A stretch of 64,000 nucleotides of DNA from positions 62,001 through 126,000 of the forward strand of contig NZ_NXLZ01000002.1 in NCBI RefSeq assembly GCF_005406205.1. The letters are read 5' to 3'. Made by a program: the position numbers and the translations under genes. Source of the DNA: Campylobacter estrildidarum (lineage in GTDB: Bacteria; Campylobacterota; Campylobacteria; Campylobacterales; Campylobacteraceae). This document shows, piece after piece, positions 28,367-37,915 of this stretch. The notes below the pieces were generated by a model. The model made no database searches. It was not told where the DNA came from and saw only the letters and a list, made by a program, of their open reading frames with translations. Within the stretch, counting starts at the first letter, position 1. Every line of letters starts with the position of its first letter.

Positions 28367-29005
28367 ATGCAAAAAACTCATTTTAGAGAATTGCAAAAAC
28401 TTCGACTCAAGCAACATAAAAAATTTTATTTTAAACAAGATTTTAAAATATTTAAAGAATGTTTTAAATTAATCAAAAAATTTAAAACAAAAAAGGTTTT
28501 AATTTTTATTCCTTTAAGTTATGAGCCAAATCTAATAAAATTTCGTCATTTATTTAGTAAAAAATGCATACTTTTTGCTCCATTTATGCAAGATAAAAGT
28601 TTAAAAATTGTAAAATTAAGATTACCTTTTATTAAAAAAAGGTTTGGAGTATTAGAACCTATGAACTCTTTTTTAGAAATTAAAATTGATCTAGCTATTG
28701 TGCCTGTTATAGGCATAGATAGAGATCTAAAAAGAATAGGACATGGGCAAGGGTTTTATGATAGATTTTTTGAAAATTTAAGTTATAAACCTTATATAAT
28801 TTTCACTCAAAGTATCGATGCTTTTAGTGAAAAAAATATCACTGAAAAACACGATATTATGGGTGAATTTTATATCAATCCTTATAAAAAATATTTTAGG
28901 AAAGAAAACAAAAATGATAGAGTTAGTAATCGCACTTATAACCGCTTTAATCGGTCTTGGAATAGGATATTTAGTTGCCAAAAAAATCAACGATGCCAAG
29001 CATGA
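28367..29005 (+). CDS. 5-formyltetrahydrofolate cyclo-ligase family protein
   Basis: ATP-dependent enzyme that returns 5-formyl-THF to the folate pool. A basic N-terminus (RELQKLRLKQHKKFYFK) replaces the usual K-x-x-R motif region; FIPLSYEPN, and RIGHGQGFYDRFF, the family's hallmark Gly-rich substrate motif, are clear. The frame ends at 29005, 92 bases inside rny; the last ~25 residues are simply rny sequence in another frame and probably carry no function. A longer than usual overlap, but otherwise an ordinary gene. Confidence 0.82.
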   Translation: MQKTHFRELQKLRLKQHKKFYFKQDFKIFKECFKLIKKFKTKKVLIFIPLSYEPNLIKFRHLFSKKCILFAPFMQDKSLKIVKLRLPFIKKRFGVLEPMNSFLEIKIDLAIVPVIGIDRDLKRIGHGQGFYDRFFENLSYKPYIIFTQSIDAFSEKNITEKHDIMGEFYINPYKKYFRKENKNDRVSNRTYNRFNRSWNRIFSCQKNQRCQA

Positions 29006-30467
29006 AATTTTTGTTGAGCAAGCAAAAGCAAGAGCAAAAGCTATAGAATATGAAGCAGAACTTATTTTAAAAGATGCTAAAAATTCTATTTTAAATGCTG
29101 AGCTCGAGGCTAAAAAAAAATATGAAGATAAAATTCACAAATTTCAAAGAGATTTTAGTCAAAAATTTGATGAATTATCCAAAAAAGAACAAAAACTTCA
29201 ACTCCAAGAAGAAAATTTAAAAGAAAATCAAGAAAAACTAATTCATTCAAGAAAAGAAATTCAAGAATTGCATCTAGACGCTGATAAATTAAAAAATCAA
29301 TATCAAACTAAACTCAGTGAAGTTCTTGGTATTTTAGAATGTTCTTCGGGATTAACCCAAAACGAAGCACGGGAATTTATTTTAAAAAAAGTTGAAGAAA
29401 CCTCACGCGATCAAATTGCACATATAGTAAGAAAATATGAAGAAGAAGCTAAAAATGAAGCCAAAAGAAGAGCTAATTATATCATAGCTCAGGCTACTTC
29501 ACGTTTTGCAGGTGAATTTGCTGCTGAAAGGCTTATTAATGTTATCAATATAAAAAATGATGAACTTAAGGGTAGAATTATAGGAAAAGAGGGGCGTAAT
29601 GTTAAAACTCTAGAAATGGTTTTGGGGGTTGATATCATTATCGATGATACACCTGGAGCTATTATAGTCAGTTGCTTTAATCTTTATCGCCGTGCTATTG
29701 CTACAAAAGTAATAGAATTACTTGTAGAAGATGGAAGAATTCAGCCTGCGCGTATAGAAGAAGTTCATGAAAAAGTATGCCAAGAATTTGATAGTGCTAT
29801 TTTAGAAGAAGGCGAAACTATAGTTATGGATTTAGGTTTGAGTAAAATTCACCCAGAAATTGTAAAACTCATTGGCAAACTTAAATATCGTGCAAGCTAT
29901 GGGCAAAACGCCTTAGCGCATTCTTTAGAAGTAGCTCACTTAGCAGGGATTATTGCTGCTGAATGCGGAGGTGATGAAAATCTAGCAAGACGAGCTGGAA
30001 TTTTACACGACATCGGAAAAGCCTTAACTCATGATTATGAAGGTTCACATGTAGATTTAGGTGCTGAACTTTGCAGACGCTATCAAGAACACCCAGTAGT
30101 AATTAACGCTATTTATGCTCATCACGGACACGAAGAAGCAACGAGTATTGAATCTGCTGCTGTGTGTGCTGCTGATACCTTAAGTGCTGCAAGACCTGGA
30201 GCGAGACGTGAAGTTTTAGAAGCCTTCTTGAAAAGAGTTACAGAGCTTGAAGAAATTGCAAAAAGCAAAGAAGGAATTAAAAACGCTTACGCTATTAATG
30301 CAGGTAGAGAAATTCGTGTCATTGCTAATGCAAGATTAATCAATGATAATGAAAGTGTTTTGTTGGCTAAAGAAATTGCTAATGAAATTCAAGAAAAAAT
30401 GCAATATCCTGGAGAAATTAAAGTTAATGTCATACGGGAATTAAGATCTATAGAATACGCTAAATAA
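28914..30467 (+). CDS. rny: Ribonuclease Y
   Basis: Membrane-bound endoribonuclease starting mRNA decay. I chose ATG 28914 (517 residues): MIELVIALITALIGLGIGYLV is the N-terminal membrane helix typical of the family, while the 32 codons open upstream are inside the cyclo-ligase gene. A long coiled coil (about 30-150), a KH domain with GRIIGKEGRNVK, and an HD domain with ILHDIGKALTHD follow. Ends with the conserved KVNVIRELRSIEYAK. The next gene starts after 9 bases. Confidence 0.95.
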   Translation: MIELVIALITALIGLGIGYLVAKKINDAKHEIFVEQAKARAKAIEYEAELILKDAKNSILNAELEAKKKYEDKIHKFQRDFSQKFDELSKKEQKLQLQEENLKENQEKLIHSRKEIQELHLDADKLKNQYQTKLSEVLGILECSSGLTQNEAREFILKKVEETSRDQIAHIVRKYEEEAKNEAKRRANYIIAQATSRFAGEFAAERLINVINIKNDELKGRIIGKEGRNVKTLEMVLGVDIIIDDTPGAIIVSCFNLYRRAIATKVIELLVEDGRIQPARIEEVHEKVCQEFDSAILEEGETIVMDLGLSKIHPEIVKLIGKLKYRASYGQNALAHSLEVAHLAGIIAAECGGDENLARRAGILHDIGKALTHDYEGSHVDLGAELCRRYQEHPVVINAIYAHHGHEEATSIESAAVCAADTLSAARPGARREVLEAFLKRVTELEEIAKSKEGIKNAYAINAGREIRVIANARLINDNESVLLAKEIANEIQEKMQYPGEIKVNVIRELRSIEYAK

Positions 30468-30476
30468 GGACTTATA

Positions 30477-31034
30477 ATGCAAGATATGGTTGATACCTTA
30501 ATCCAATATGGCTATATAGTCCTGTTTTTTTATTCTTTAGGTGGTGGCATGGTTGGAATTTTAGCTGCTGGAATACTTTGCTCTCAAGGAAAAATGGAAA
30601 TTGGCCTATGTATTTTTCTAGCTTTTTTAGGAAATACTTTAGGCTCTACTTTGTTATTTATACTTGGAAAATATTACAAAAAAGACATCATGCCCTATTT
30701 TAAAAATCATCGGCGCAAACTTGCACTAGCAACAATGAAAATCAAACAATACGGCACGATTTTACTTATTGTGCAAAAATTTATTTATGGATTAAAAACT
30801 TTCATACCTATAGCGGCTGGAATAGCAAAATATAATTTTACAAAATTTGCTATGATTAACACCTTAGCAAGTTTAATATGGTCAATTATTTTAGGTTTTG
30901 GTGCTTATAGCTTTGGATATATTATAGAAACAATTTTTAACAAGCTTAGTTCTTATCCTTACATTGCACCTCTTTTTTTACTAATACTTGCTGGAATTAT
31001 TTGGTTTTATTTGGCTAAATTTTCTAAAAAATAA
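30477..31034 (+). CDS. DedA/SNARE-associated (VTT domain) membrane protein
   Basis: A 185-residue inner-membrane protein with about five hydrophobic segments. The DedA signatures are a Gly-rich re-entrant loop near the start (LGGGMVGILAAG), FLGNTLGSTLLFILGKYY, and the basic-aromatic QKFIYGLKTFIPIAAGIAKY, which corresponds to the conserved R-x-x-P/G-x-x-R region. DedA proteins are thought to flip undecaprenyl phosphate or phosphatidylethanolamine; which lipid is not predictable. It overlaps the start of the comEC frame by one base. Confidence 0.85.
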   Translation: MQDMVDTLIQYGYIVLFFYSLGGGMVGILAAGILCSQGKMEIGLCIFLAFLGNTLGSTLLFILGKYYKKDIMPYFKNHRRKLALATMKIKQYGTILLIVQKFIYGLKTFIPIAAGIAKYNFTKFAMINTLASLIWSIILGFGAYSFGYIIETIFNKLSSYPYIAPLFLLILAGIIWFYLAKFSKK

Positions 31035-32294
31035 TGTTTTGGCGGAATTCTTTTTTTAATAGTTTAAAAGAATTTCGTTATATATTTTTATTTGGAATAA
31101 TAATTTTTATTTTTAATCTATCTTTAGAATATTATGATTTTTTATCATTTAAAAAAAATAAACATTATTTAGTAGAAAATGCCACTTTAATGCAAAACTA
31201 TATAAAATACAATAAAAAAAAATAAAAAATATTGGGTTTTGAAAATACAAACAAAAGATTTTACTTTTTACACGACAAGTTTTAAAGATTTAAATTTAAG
31301 CGATAATCAACTTTTAAATTTAAGAATCATTACTGAAAATATCAATTTCAAAGATTATCTTAGCCAAACTTTTTACGTGCCTAGTTATGATCTTGAAAAG
31401 CTAAAAATAAAAGAACAAAATGCCGTTGTTTCTTATTTTTTAAACCAACATGAAAACAAAAAAATTCGCGAATTTTATGGTGCTTTGTTTTTTGCATTAC
31501 CTATATCTAAAGATTTAAGAAATGATGTTAATTATTATGGAATTGCTCATTTAATCGCTATTAGTGGGTATCATATCGGTCTTATTTTTAGTTTGATATT
31601 TTTTATCCTAATTCCAATTTATAGCTTTTTTCAAAAAAAATATTTTCCTTATAGAAATCTGCGTTTTGATTTAAGTATTTTAATTTTTATTTTGCTTTTT
31701 TCTTATACCTATCTTATAGGCTTTGTTCCTTCTTATGTGCGTTCTTTAACTATGGCTATTTTTGGATTTTATCTTATTTGTAAAAATATCAAAGTGCTTA
31801 ATTTTTTCACACTTTTTACCAGTGTTTTTATTTGTATTTGTTGCTATCCTAAGCTTTTATTTAGCGTGGGATTTTTATTTTCCATCATGGGAGTTTTTTA
31901 TATTTTTTTATATTTACATCATTTTTCAAAATCTTTTAACGCTTTTTTCAATGTACTTTTTTTAAATATATGGACTTTTTTTGCTATGACTTTACCCGTT
32001 ATTTATTTCTTTCCATTGATTAGTTATCAACAAATTTTATCCATATTTTTAAGTGCTATCTTTGTAATATTTTATCCCTTAAGTTTGATTTTACATTTTA
32101 TTGGAATTGGAGATCTATTTGATTTTGCATTGAAAGAATTTTTTGATTTTAAATTTTATGCAAGCAATGTTCAAATTCCATTTTGGATTTTTATCAGTTA
32201 TATTGGAGTTTCACTTTTGTCGATTCGTTTTAAATTATTAGCTCTTTTTTGTATTTTTTCTAACCTTCTTCCCTTCATTATCATTGTGATTTAG
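31034..32294 (+). pseudogene. comEC: comEC-like competence channel, frameshifted in a poly-A tract
   Basis: DNA-uptake channel family (ComEC/Rec2). The first 60 codons (MFWRNSFFNSL..., one membrane helix) run into a tract of nine A at 31214-31222 and stop at 31223-31225. The rest continues in another frame to 32294 with the competence-domain signature IAHLIAISGYHIGL near 31540 and about eight membrane segments. Eight A instead of nine would restore one open frame of about 420 codons, so this is a single-base event: a mutation, a slippage-prone off state, or a sequencing error. The last 57 bases overlap the opposing brkB gene. Confidence 0.85.
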
Positions 32295-33044
32295 AAAAAA
32301 ATAAACCTTAAGTCCAAAAAGGTAAATTATCCAAGAAATATAAATCCAAATAAAGAAAAAAAGTATAGTGGAAAAAGATCCATAAACACTTGCATAGGTT
32401 TTATTATAAACTATATAATAAACAAATAAATTCTTTCCGATATACCAAATAGCACTTGCACTAAAGGACACAAGAAATAAACTTTTTAAAGAACTTTTAT
32501 GCACAGAACTTGAATAAGATATAAAAAACAAACCCCAAACAATCACAAAAGGTAGAATTTCAAAAAAATTAAATCCTATTTTATAATCATCCAAAGTTTG
32601 CTGAATAAAGCCAGAAATATAAAAACTAAGCCCGAGTCCCAAAGGAACGAGAGTCAATAAAGTCCAATAAGAACTAATGCTTTGCCAAATTCCTTTAGGT
32701 TCGCTTTTAGTGATACGATTGATAACAAAATCATAACCAGAAAAAAACGCTAAGGAAGTAAAAGTCATCGCTATAAGACCCACTATACCTAAATTTACGC
32801 TATTTTTTAAAAAAGTATCTAAATAAGTAGCCACTATATCTTGTTGAGCAGGAATTAAAAAAGCAAAAATAACACGCTTAGCTTTTTCATAATATATCTT
32901 AAAGCTTGAAATTTGAGTAAAAACAGAAAAGCATATAAATAAAATCGGAATTAAAGATAAAATTGTATAAAAACTAAGCGCAGCAGCATAATTTAAAATT
33001 TCTTTATCGCGAATACTCCATAAAATATTAAAAATCCTTTTCAA
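32238..33044 (-). CDS. YihY/BrkB family membrane protein
   Basis: A 268-residue integral membrane protein with six hydrophobic segments, starting with ALSFYTILSLIPILFICFSVF, the conserved YihY/BrkB N-terminal pattern, and ending with FFIWIYISWIIYLFGLKVYFFL. The old name ribonuclease BN for this family is known to be wrong; the role is unknown (transport or efflux suggested). Its 3' end overlaps comEC, and it follows glcD by 12 bases on the same strand. Confidence 0.85.
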   Translation of the reverse strand: MKRIFNILWSIRDKEILNYAAALSFYTILSLIPILFICFSVFTQISSFKIYYEKAKRVIFAFLIPAQQDIVATYLDTFLKNSVNLGIVGLIAMTFTSLAFFSGYDFVINRITKSEPKGIWQSISSYWTLLTLVPLGLGLSFYISGFIQQTLDDYKIGFNFFEILPFVIVWGLFFISYSSSVHKSSLKSLFLVSFSASAIWYIGKNLFVYYIVYNKTYASVYGSFSTILFFFIWIYISWIIYLFGLKVYFFLNHNDNEGKKVRKNTKKS

Positions 33045-33056
33045 ATTTTCATTCCT

Positions 33057-34439
33057 TTAAAGTCCCATTTTAAAAGGGTTAAGTATGTTATTTGGATCAA
33101 AGGCTTTTTTTATATTTCTCATCAAATTCATTTCAGCATCAGAAAAAGCTAAATTCATAAAAGATGCTTTTGAAATTCCTATACCATGTTCTCCGCTTAA
33201 AGTCCCACCTAGTTTAATCGTGAGCTTAAAAACCTCTTCTACAGCTAAATGTCCTTTTTTAACCTGTTCTTGATCATTTTTATCTTCAATCATAATATTA
33301 GTATGAACATTACCATCTCCTGTGTGACCAAAACAAGGAATTTTAAAACCATATTTTTTTGAAATTTCAGCAATTCCTTCTAGTAAATCAGGAAGTTTTG
33401 ATCTAGGGACAGTTATATCCTCATTTAACTTTAAACTTCCATACACAGTAATGCTTTGAGAACAACTTTTACGAGCAAACCATATATCTTTGGCTTCTTT
33501 TTCATCTTTAGCAATTTTAAATTCACTTGCATTTTCTTCTAAAAAATAATGTTTTATGGTTTTTAAATCTTCATCAATTACCTCTTGAATATTTCCATCA
33601 ACCTCGACAATTAAAATTGCTCCTGCATCTTTAGGAAGTCCTATATTAAATTTATTTTCCACTGCACAAATGCTAAGATTATCTAAAAATTCCATCGAAA
33701 CAGGAGTAACACCACTTGCTAAAGTCTTAAAAACAGCATTCATAGCACTTTTTACGCTTGGAAAAACTCCCATGGCTGTTTTTTTAAATTTAGGCAGAGC
33801 AATCAATTTTAATGTTAGCTCACTAAAAACAGCCAAAGAACCTTCGCTAGCAATTAAAATTCCAGCTAAATTATAACCCGCGACATCTTTTATAGTTCGT
33901 TTCCCAGCAGAAATTATTTCTCCATTAGGTAAAACTGCCCTTAAGGCCATTACATAATCCTTTGTAATCCCATACTTAGTCGCACGCATTCCACCAGCAT
34001 TTTCACTCACATTTCCACCCAAACTAGAATGTTCCATACTTGCAGGATCAGGGGGATAAAAAAGTCCGTATTTAGTCACTTCTTTTTGTAAATGCATATT
34101 GATAACACCAGGTTGCACTACAGCAACCAAATTACCTAAATCAATTTCTAAAATTTTATTCATATGTTTTTCAAAAGCTAAAACCAAACCTCCATTTACA
34201 GCCAAAGCACCACCACTAAAGCCAGATCCTGCACCACGAGGAATTATGATAATACCTTTATCATTGCAAAATTTTAAAATCTTAGAAATATCCTCTTCAT
34301 CTCTTGGAAAGAGAACTCCATCTGGTAAGTAATGTTTTTTGGTTGCATCGTAGCTATAAACACGCCTATGGGCTTCATCAAAATAAACATTCTCTTCACC
34401 TAAAAGCTGTTTAAAATATTGTTCAAATTCTACTTTCAT
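33057..34439 (-). CDS. glcD: Glycolate oxidase subunit GlcD-like FAD dehydrogenase
   Basis: FAD-linked 2-hydroxyacid (D-lactate/glycolate type) dehydrogenase of 460 residues. I chose ATG 34439 (MKVEFEQYFKQLL); ten codons upstream the frame opens only with TTG and overlaps the previous gene. The FAD domain has IIPRGAGSGFSGGALAVNGG, the middle SSLGGNVSENAGGMRATKYG, and the C-terminal domain CFGHTGDGNVHTN and GGTLSGEHGIG, where the substrate-activating His residues lie. No GlcE or GlcF genes are adjacent; the electron acceptor may be a separate iron-sulfur protein. Confidence 0.9.
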   Translation of the reverse strand: MKVEFEQYFKQLLGEENVYFDEAHRRVYSYDATKKHYLPDGVLFPRDEEDISKILKFCNDKGIIIIPRGAGSGFSGGALAVNGGLVLAFEKHMNKILEIDLGNLVAVVQPGVINMHLQKEVTKYGLFYPPDPASMEHSSLGGNVSENAGGMRATKYGITKDYVMALRAVLPNGEIISAGKRTIKDVAGYNLAGILIASEGSLAVFSELTLKLIALPKFKKTAMGVFPSVKSAMNAVFKTLASGVTPVSMEFLDNLSICAVENKFNIGLPKDAGAILIVEVDGNIQEVIDEDLKTIKHYFLEENASEFKIAKDEKEAKDIWFARKSCSQSITVYGSLKLNEDITVPRSKLPDLLEGIAEISKKYGFKIPCFGHTGDGNVHTNIMIEDKNDQEQVKKGHLAVEEVFKLTIKLGGTLSGEHGIGISKASFMNLAFSDAEMNLMRNIKKAFDPNNILNPFKMGL

Positions 34440-34449
34440 TGAAAAGCTA

Positions 34450-35172
34450 TTAAACCTTAGAAAAATCAATTAAAGCATTATAATATCTATAATAATTACC
34501 TATTTCTTGAGAATTTAAATCAAAAAAATTACTTCTATATCCCCCTATGCGAGAAAAAAATGGTATCTGTATATTAGAAGACTTAAAAATAGGTATTTCA
34601 AAAAGTTCTTTAAAATTTTGACAATCAACAACTTTCGCTTTATCTTCCAATGCAAAAACCAAAATCCCCACTGCATTGTCTGCACAAAATTTTCTAAAAT
34701 CACTTCGTTTTGGGGCTAAAGTCGAAGTTCTAATCAATTGTGCTCCAAAAACATCTATATGGGTAAAATAAATTTGAGGAAAATCTAATACAAGTTCATT
34801 ATAAGTTTTTTCATCTGGAGCAATAACCACACCTCTATCATAAAGAAAATTTAAAATAACTTCATCACCACCTTTAGGCAAAACATCAGGTAAAGGCAAA
34901 GCCTTTTGTTCTAGATCTGAAAAAACACTGAATTCTAATTTTGCAAAACCATTTTCTTTTGCAATCACACTTGCTCTTGCAACAATACTTTTAGAAGTTT
35001 TAAATTGTTGCACAACAATACCGCTAGAATTAACCTTAATCTTCGGATCATCTTTAATATAACCATAAATATCATCCACTCTTAAAAGTTCAGTTTTGAT
35101 AGGTTTTAAATTAAAATCTACAGCAAATACACTGATACTTAATGCCAAAAAAAATACTATAATCTTAAGCAA
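34450..35172 (-). CDS. PgbA N-terminal domain-like exported protein
   Basis: A 240-residue protein with a signal peptide (MLKIIVFFLALSISVFA). The mature part reads like the N-terminal domain of H. pylori plasminogen-binding PgbA: VNSSGIVVQQF, SIVARASVI, ALPLPDVLPKGGDEVILNFLYDRGVVIAP and YFTHIDVFGAQLI. The Lys-rich C-terminal tail that binds plasminogen in PgbA is absent, so the binding activity should not be assumed. It ends 11 bases before the glcD start. Family assignment from memory, moderate. Confidence 0.65.
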   Translation of the reverse strand: MLKIIVFFLALSISVFAVDFNLKPIKTELLRVDDIYGYIKDDPKIKVNSSGIVVQQFKTSKSIVARASVIAKENGFAKLEFSVFSDLEQKALPLPDVLPKGGDEVILNFLYDRGVVIAPDEKTYNELVLDFPQIYFTHIDVFGAQLIRTSTLAPKRSDFRKFCADNAVGILVFALEDKAKVVDCQNFKELFEIPIFKSSNIQIPFFSRIGGYRSNFFDLNSQEIGNYYRYYNALIDFSKV

Positions 35173-35292
35173 ATGTTACTCCTTAAAAAATTATTTACAA
35201 AATTATATTCTTTTTTTATTAAGTAATTGTAAGGAAAATAAAGTAAAATATAGCTTTTATTTTTTTAAAATTTTTTCAAAATAAGGTTTTTT

Positions 35293-36453
35293 ATGAGAAA
35301 AATTTTGCTTTTGTTTGTATTTGTTATTCAAAGCTTTGCTGCTTTAAGTATAGAAGAATCAACTTGGGATAACGGAGATACTTTGCTTAAATTTTTACAA
35401 CGAAACTCCATTCCTATGTCACTTTATTATGAACTTGATAAAGAAGACCAAGAACTTGCTTCTGATATAGCCTATAACGTAAAATATCAAATTTTAAAAG
35501 ATGAAAACAACAATATAGAACAAGTTCTAATCCCTATCAGTGATGATTTACAAATTCATATTTATAAAGACAAAAACAATCAATATACTCTTACTTTCAC
35601 TCCAGTTTCTTATCAAAAAGATGATAGAATTTTACATTTAACAGTTAAAAACTCAGCTTATCAAGATGTATATGAAGAAAGCGGTAGCAGTACCTTAGCT
35701 CGTGCTATGGTTCGAGCTTTTAAAAGAAGTGTTAATTTTAGAAATATTCAAAAAGGAGATGAAATAACTCTTTATTATGAACAAAAACGTCGTATGGGGA
35801 GGCTTTGGGGAGATATTACAATTAAAATGGCATCGGTAGAAATCAATAAAAATATTCAAGAAGTTTTTTCTTATAATGATATTTTTTATGATAGAAATGG
35901 TAAAGAATTAGAGAATTTTTTACTCATCAAACCAGTTAATTATACAAGAATTTCCTCTCCTTTTAGCACTGCAAGATACCATCCTATACTTAAAAGATAT
36001 CGTGCTCATCTTGGTATTGATTATGCAGCCCCTACTGGCACACCTGTTAAAAGTGCGGGTAAGGGAACAATTATTTTTGTAGGAACAAAAGGCGGATATG
36101 GAAATGTCGTTCAAATAAAGCATGATGCAGGTTATACCACTTTATATGCACATTTAAGTCGCTTTGCTAAAATTAAAAGCGGTCAAAAAGTAAATCAGGG
36201 ACAAATCATTGCCTATGTGGGCTCAACAGGTATGAGCACAGGACCTCATTTGCATTTTGGAGTTTATCTTAATAATAAAGCTATCAATCCAACATCAGTA
36301 GTAAAAATTGCTAAATCTGAATTAAAAGGAAAACAAAAAAAAGAATTTGAAAACACTATAGTCCAATATGAAAAAACTGTTCAAGAAGCTTTAGAAACTC
36401 ATCAACCAAATCCACCTAGAGAAGAAGAATTTGAAAACTATATAGAATTTTAA
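35293..36453 (+). CDS. M23 family peptidoglycan peptidase, Csd3-like
   Basis: A 386-residue exported protein: signal peptide (MRKILLLFVFVIQSFA), two N-terminal regulatory regions (about 20-200, with ILHLTVKNSAYQDVYEESGSS and an R-F-K-R-rich helix), and a LytM domain (about 230-340) with HLGID, YAHLSRF and HLHFG, i.e. all zinc ligands. The order resembles H. pylori Csd3/HdpA, a D,D-endo/carboxypeptidase shaping the cell. Transcribed alone, divergent from the PgbA-like gene with 120 bases between. The C-terminal tail is acidic (PREEEFENYIEF). Confidence 0.87.
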   Translation: MRKILLLFVFVIQSFAALSIEESTWDNGDTLLKFLQRNSIPMSLYYELDKEDQELASDIAYNVKYQILKDENNNIEQVLIPISDDLQIHIYKDKNNQYTLTFTPVSYQKDDRILHLTVKNSAYQDVYEESGSSTLARAMVRAFKRSVNFRNIQKGDEITLYYEQKRRMGRLWGDITIKMASVEINKNIQEVFSYNDIFYDRNGKELENFLLIKPVNYTRISSPFSTARYHPILKRYRAHLGIDYAAPTGTPVKSAGKGTIIFVGTKGGYGNVVQIKHDAGYTTLYAHLSRFAKIKSGQKVNQGQIIAYVGSTGMSTGPHLHFGVYLNNKAINPTSVVKIAKSELKGKQKKEFENTIVQYEKTVQEALETHQPNPPREEEFENYIEF

Positions 36454-36653
36454 TTGCTAAGCAGTGCTTTATCTTTTACCTCGATTAAAGAATTTAAAAG
36501 AGCGATGAGCTCTTCTTTTTCTTTAAAATCAATCTCATTAAAGGTAGAATTTACAAGTTGATTGACTAAAATTTCATTACATAGATCTAAATCACCAAAT
36601 TCTCTAGCTTTTTGAATGATTTTTAAAACCCTTAAATCTTTTTTTTCATACAT
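36450..36653 (-). CDS. Small conserved-looking protein of unknown function
   Basis: A 67-residue acidic, all-helical protein without signal peptide or membrane helix (KIIQKAREFGDLDLCNEILVNQLV). I recognise no family. It is real in appearance: it starts one base after pgeF ends on the same strand and a gene of this size holds the same place in C. jejuni as I recall. It overlaps the end of the M23 gene by 4 bases, tail to tail. Confidence 0.6.
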   Translation of the reverse strand: MYEKKDLRVLKIIQKAREFGDLDLCNEILVNQLVNSTFNEIDFKEKEELIALLNSLIEVKDKALLSN

Positions 36654-36654
36654 T

Positions 36655-37335
36655 TTAACCCTTTAAATAAATCACACTCACAAAACGTTTTTGTGTTTTA
36701 TCTCGACGATAAGAAAAAAAATCTTTATTTTCAAAGCTACAAATTTCAGAGTCTAAAATATTATTTATATTTAAATTTTTGGCTTGGAATTTTACCAAAG
36801 ACTTTAAGTCTAACTGATTACCTAATAAAAAATCTTTAAAATTTTCCTTGGCAAAATCTAAAACCTCTCCGCTAATTTCATAATTTTTCCAACAAATACT
36901 TGGCATAATAAAAAGATGAAATTTACTCCCATCCAAATTAGGACTTTCTAAACTAATCTTCTCTATACACTCTTTTAAAATATTTTTAAAACTTCCTTTT
37001 CTGCCAGAATGTAAAGCTGCTACAATGCCATCTTCGTGATATAGTAGCAAAGGCAAGCAATCCGCACTCAAAACACAAAGCGCAACATTTTTTTTCTTGG
37101 TAATCAAACCATCACAAGTAAGATCTTTTAAATTTGTATCATAAATTTGCACAAAACTAGAATGAATTTGATCCATAAAAACACATTCTGAAATACCCTC
37201 AAAACCCAAATGAGAAAATAAATTTTTCTTAAAAGAATTTGCTCTAAAAACACCATAATCTTGATCATAGGCACAAAAAATACTTACTTTTTCATTATCT
37301 AATAAAGATAAGAAATTTTTTCTATCTCTTTCCAT
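36655..37335 (-). CDS. pgeF: Polyphenol oxidase / PgeF-YfiH family multicopper-like enzyme
   Basis: Cytoplasmic laccase-domain protein of 226 residues. The core motif CVLSADCLPLLLYHEDGIVAALHSG carries the metal-binding Cys and His; the third ligand region is CWKNYEISGE. In E. coli PgeF removes L-Ser-containing peptidoglycan errors; the older laccase name is doubtful. The canonical H-A-G-W-R-G is altered to HSGRKG, as I would expect for a divergent member. It overlaps ribE by 37 bases. Confidence 0.78.
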   Translation of the reverse strand: MERDRKNFLSLLDNEKVSIFCAYDQDYGVFRANSFKKNLFSHLGFEGISECVFMDQIHSSFVQIYDTNLKDLTCDGLITKKKNVALCVLSADCLPLLLYHEDGIVAALHSGRKGSFKNILKECIEKISLESPNLDGSKFHLFIMPSICWKNYEISGEVLDFAKENFKDFLLGNQLDLKSLVKFQAKNLNINNILDSEICSFENKDFFSYRRDKTQKRFVSVIYLKG

Positions 37336-37907
37336 GACATTTCCTTAGTATCTTTTAATTGCGCATATATATATCTAGCAAGCAAATCAGTTTCAATATT
37401 AATTTTTCTACCTATTTTATACTCTTTAAAAAGAGTTTCTTTAAAAGTGATGGGTATAATGGTTAATCTAATTTGATTCTCAAAAACCTCATTGATAGTT
37501 AAACTAACCCCATCGATCCCTATACTACCCTTAGAAGCGACAAATTTCATCGCATCTTTAGGCAATAAAATAAAAAAATCTACTCCATTTTCATCTTTAT
37601 GAATTTGTTCAAGTGTTCCAATAAAATCAATATGTCCTTGCATCAAATGCCCATCAATTCTATCGCCAAACCTTAAAGCTGGCTCTATATGAACACTCTC
37701 TTTTAAATTTTGCACCGCTATATGCAAACGACTTTCATGAGAAAGCTCAACTTCAAAACCATCGTGATAAATTTTTGTCACACTCAAACAAGCTCCATTA
37801 ACAGCTATGCTATCTCCTAAATTAGGCTTATATTGTGCTTTTAATCTTAAAATGTTATTCTGATAAGATACAACTTGTGCAATTTCTCTTATAAGACCAT
37901 TAAACAT
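37299..37907 (-). CDS. ribE: Riboflavin synthase alpha chain
   Basis: Dismutates two 6,7-dimethyl-8-ribityllumazine molecules to riboflavin. Two lumazine-binding repeats are visible: MFNGLIREIAQVVSY / GDSIAVNGACLSVTKI and GHIDFIGTLEQI / GSIGIDGVSLTINEV. Length 202 is normal. It is followed by pgeF with a 37-base overlap and preceded by the AsmA-like gene by 8 bases, all on the minus strand. Confidence 0.93.
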   Translation of the reverse strand: MFNGLIREIAQVVSYQNNILRLKAQYKPNLGDSIAVNGACLSVTKIYHDGFEVELSHESRLHIAVQNLKESVHIEPALRFGDRIDGHLMQGHIDFIGTLEQIHKDENGVDFFILLPKDAMKFVASKGSIGIDGVSLTINEVFENQIRLTIIPITFKETLFKEYKIGRKINIETDLLARYIYAQLKDTKEMSWKEIEKISYLY

Positions 37908-37915
37908 TAATTTCC

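Noticed and set aside
28818-28913. 32-codon extension of RNase Y
   Set aside because: It lies in the cyclo-ligase gene; the ATG at 28914 starts exactly at the conserved membrane helix.
37299-37335. ribE-pgeF fusion protein
   Set aside because: Different frames with separate start and stop; simply overlapping genes.
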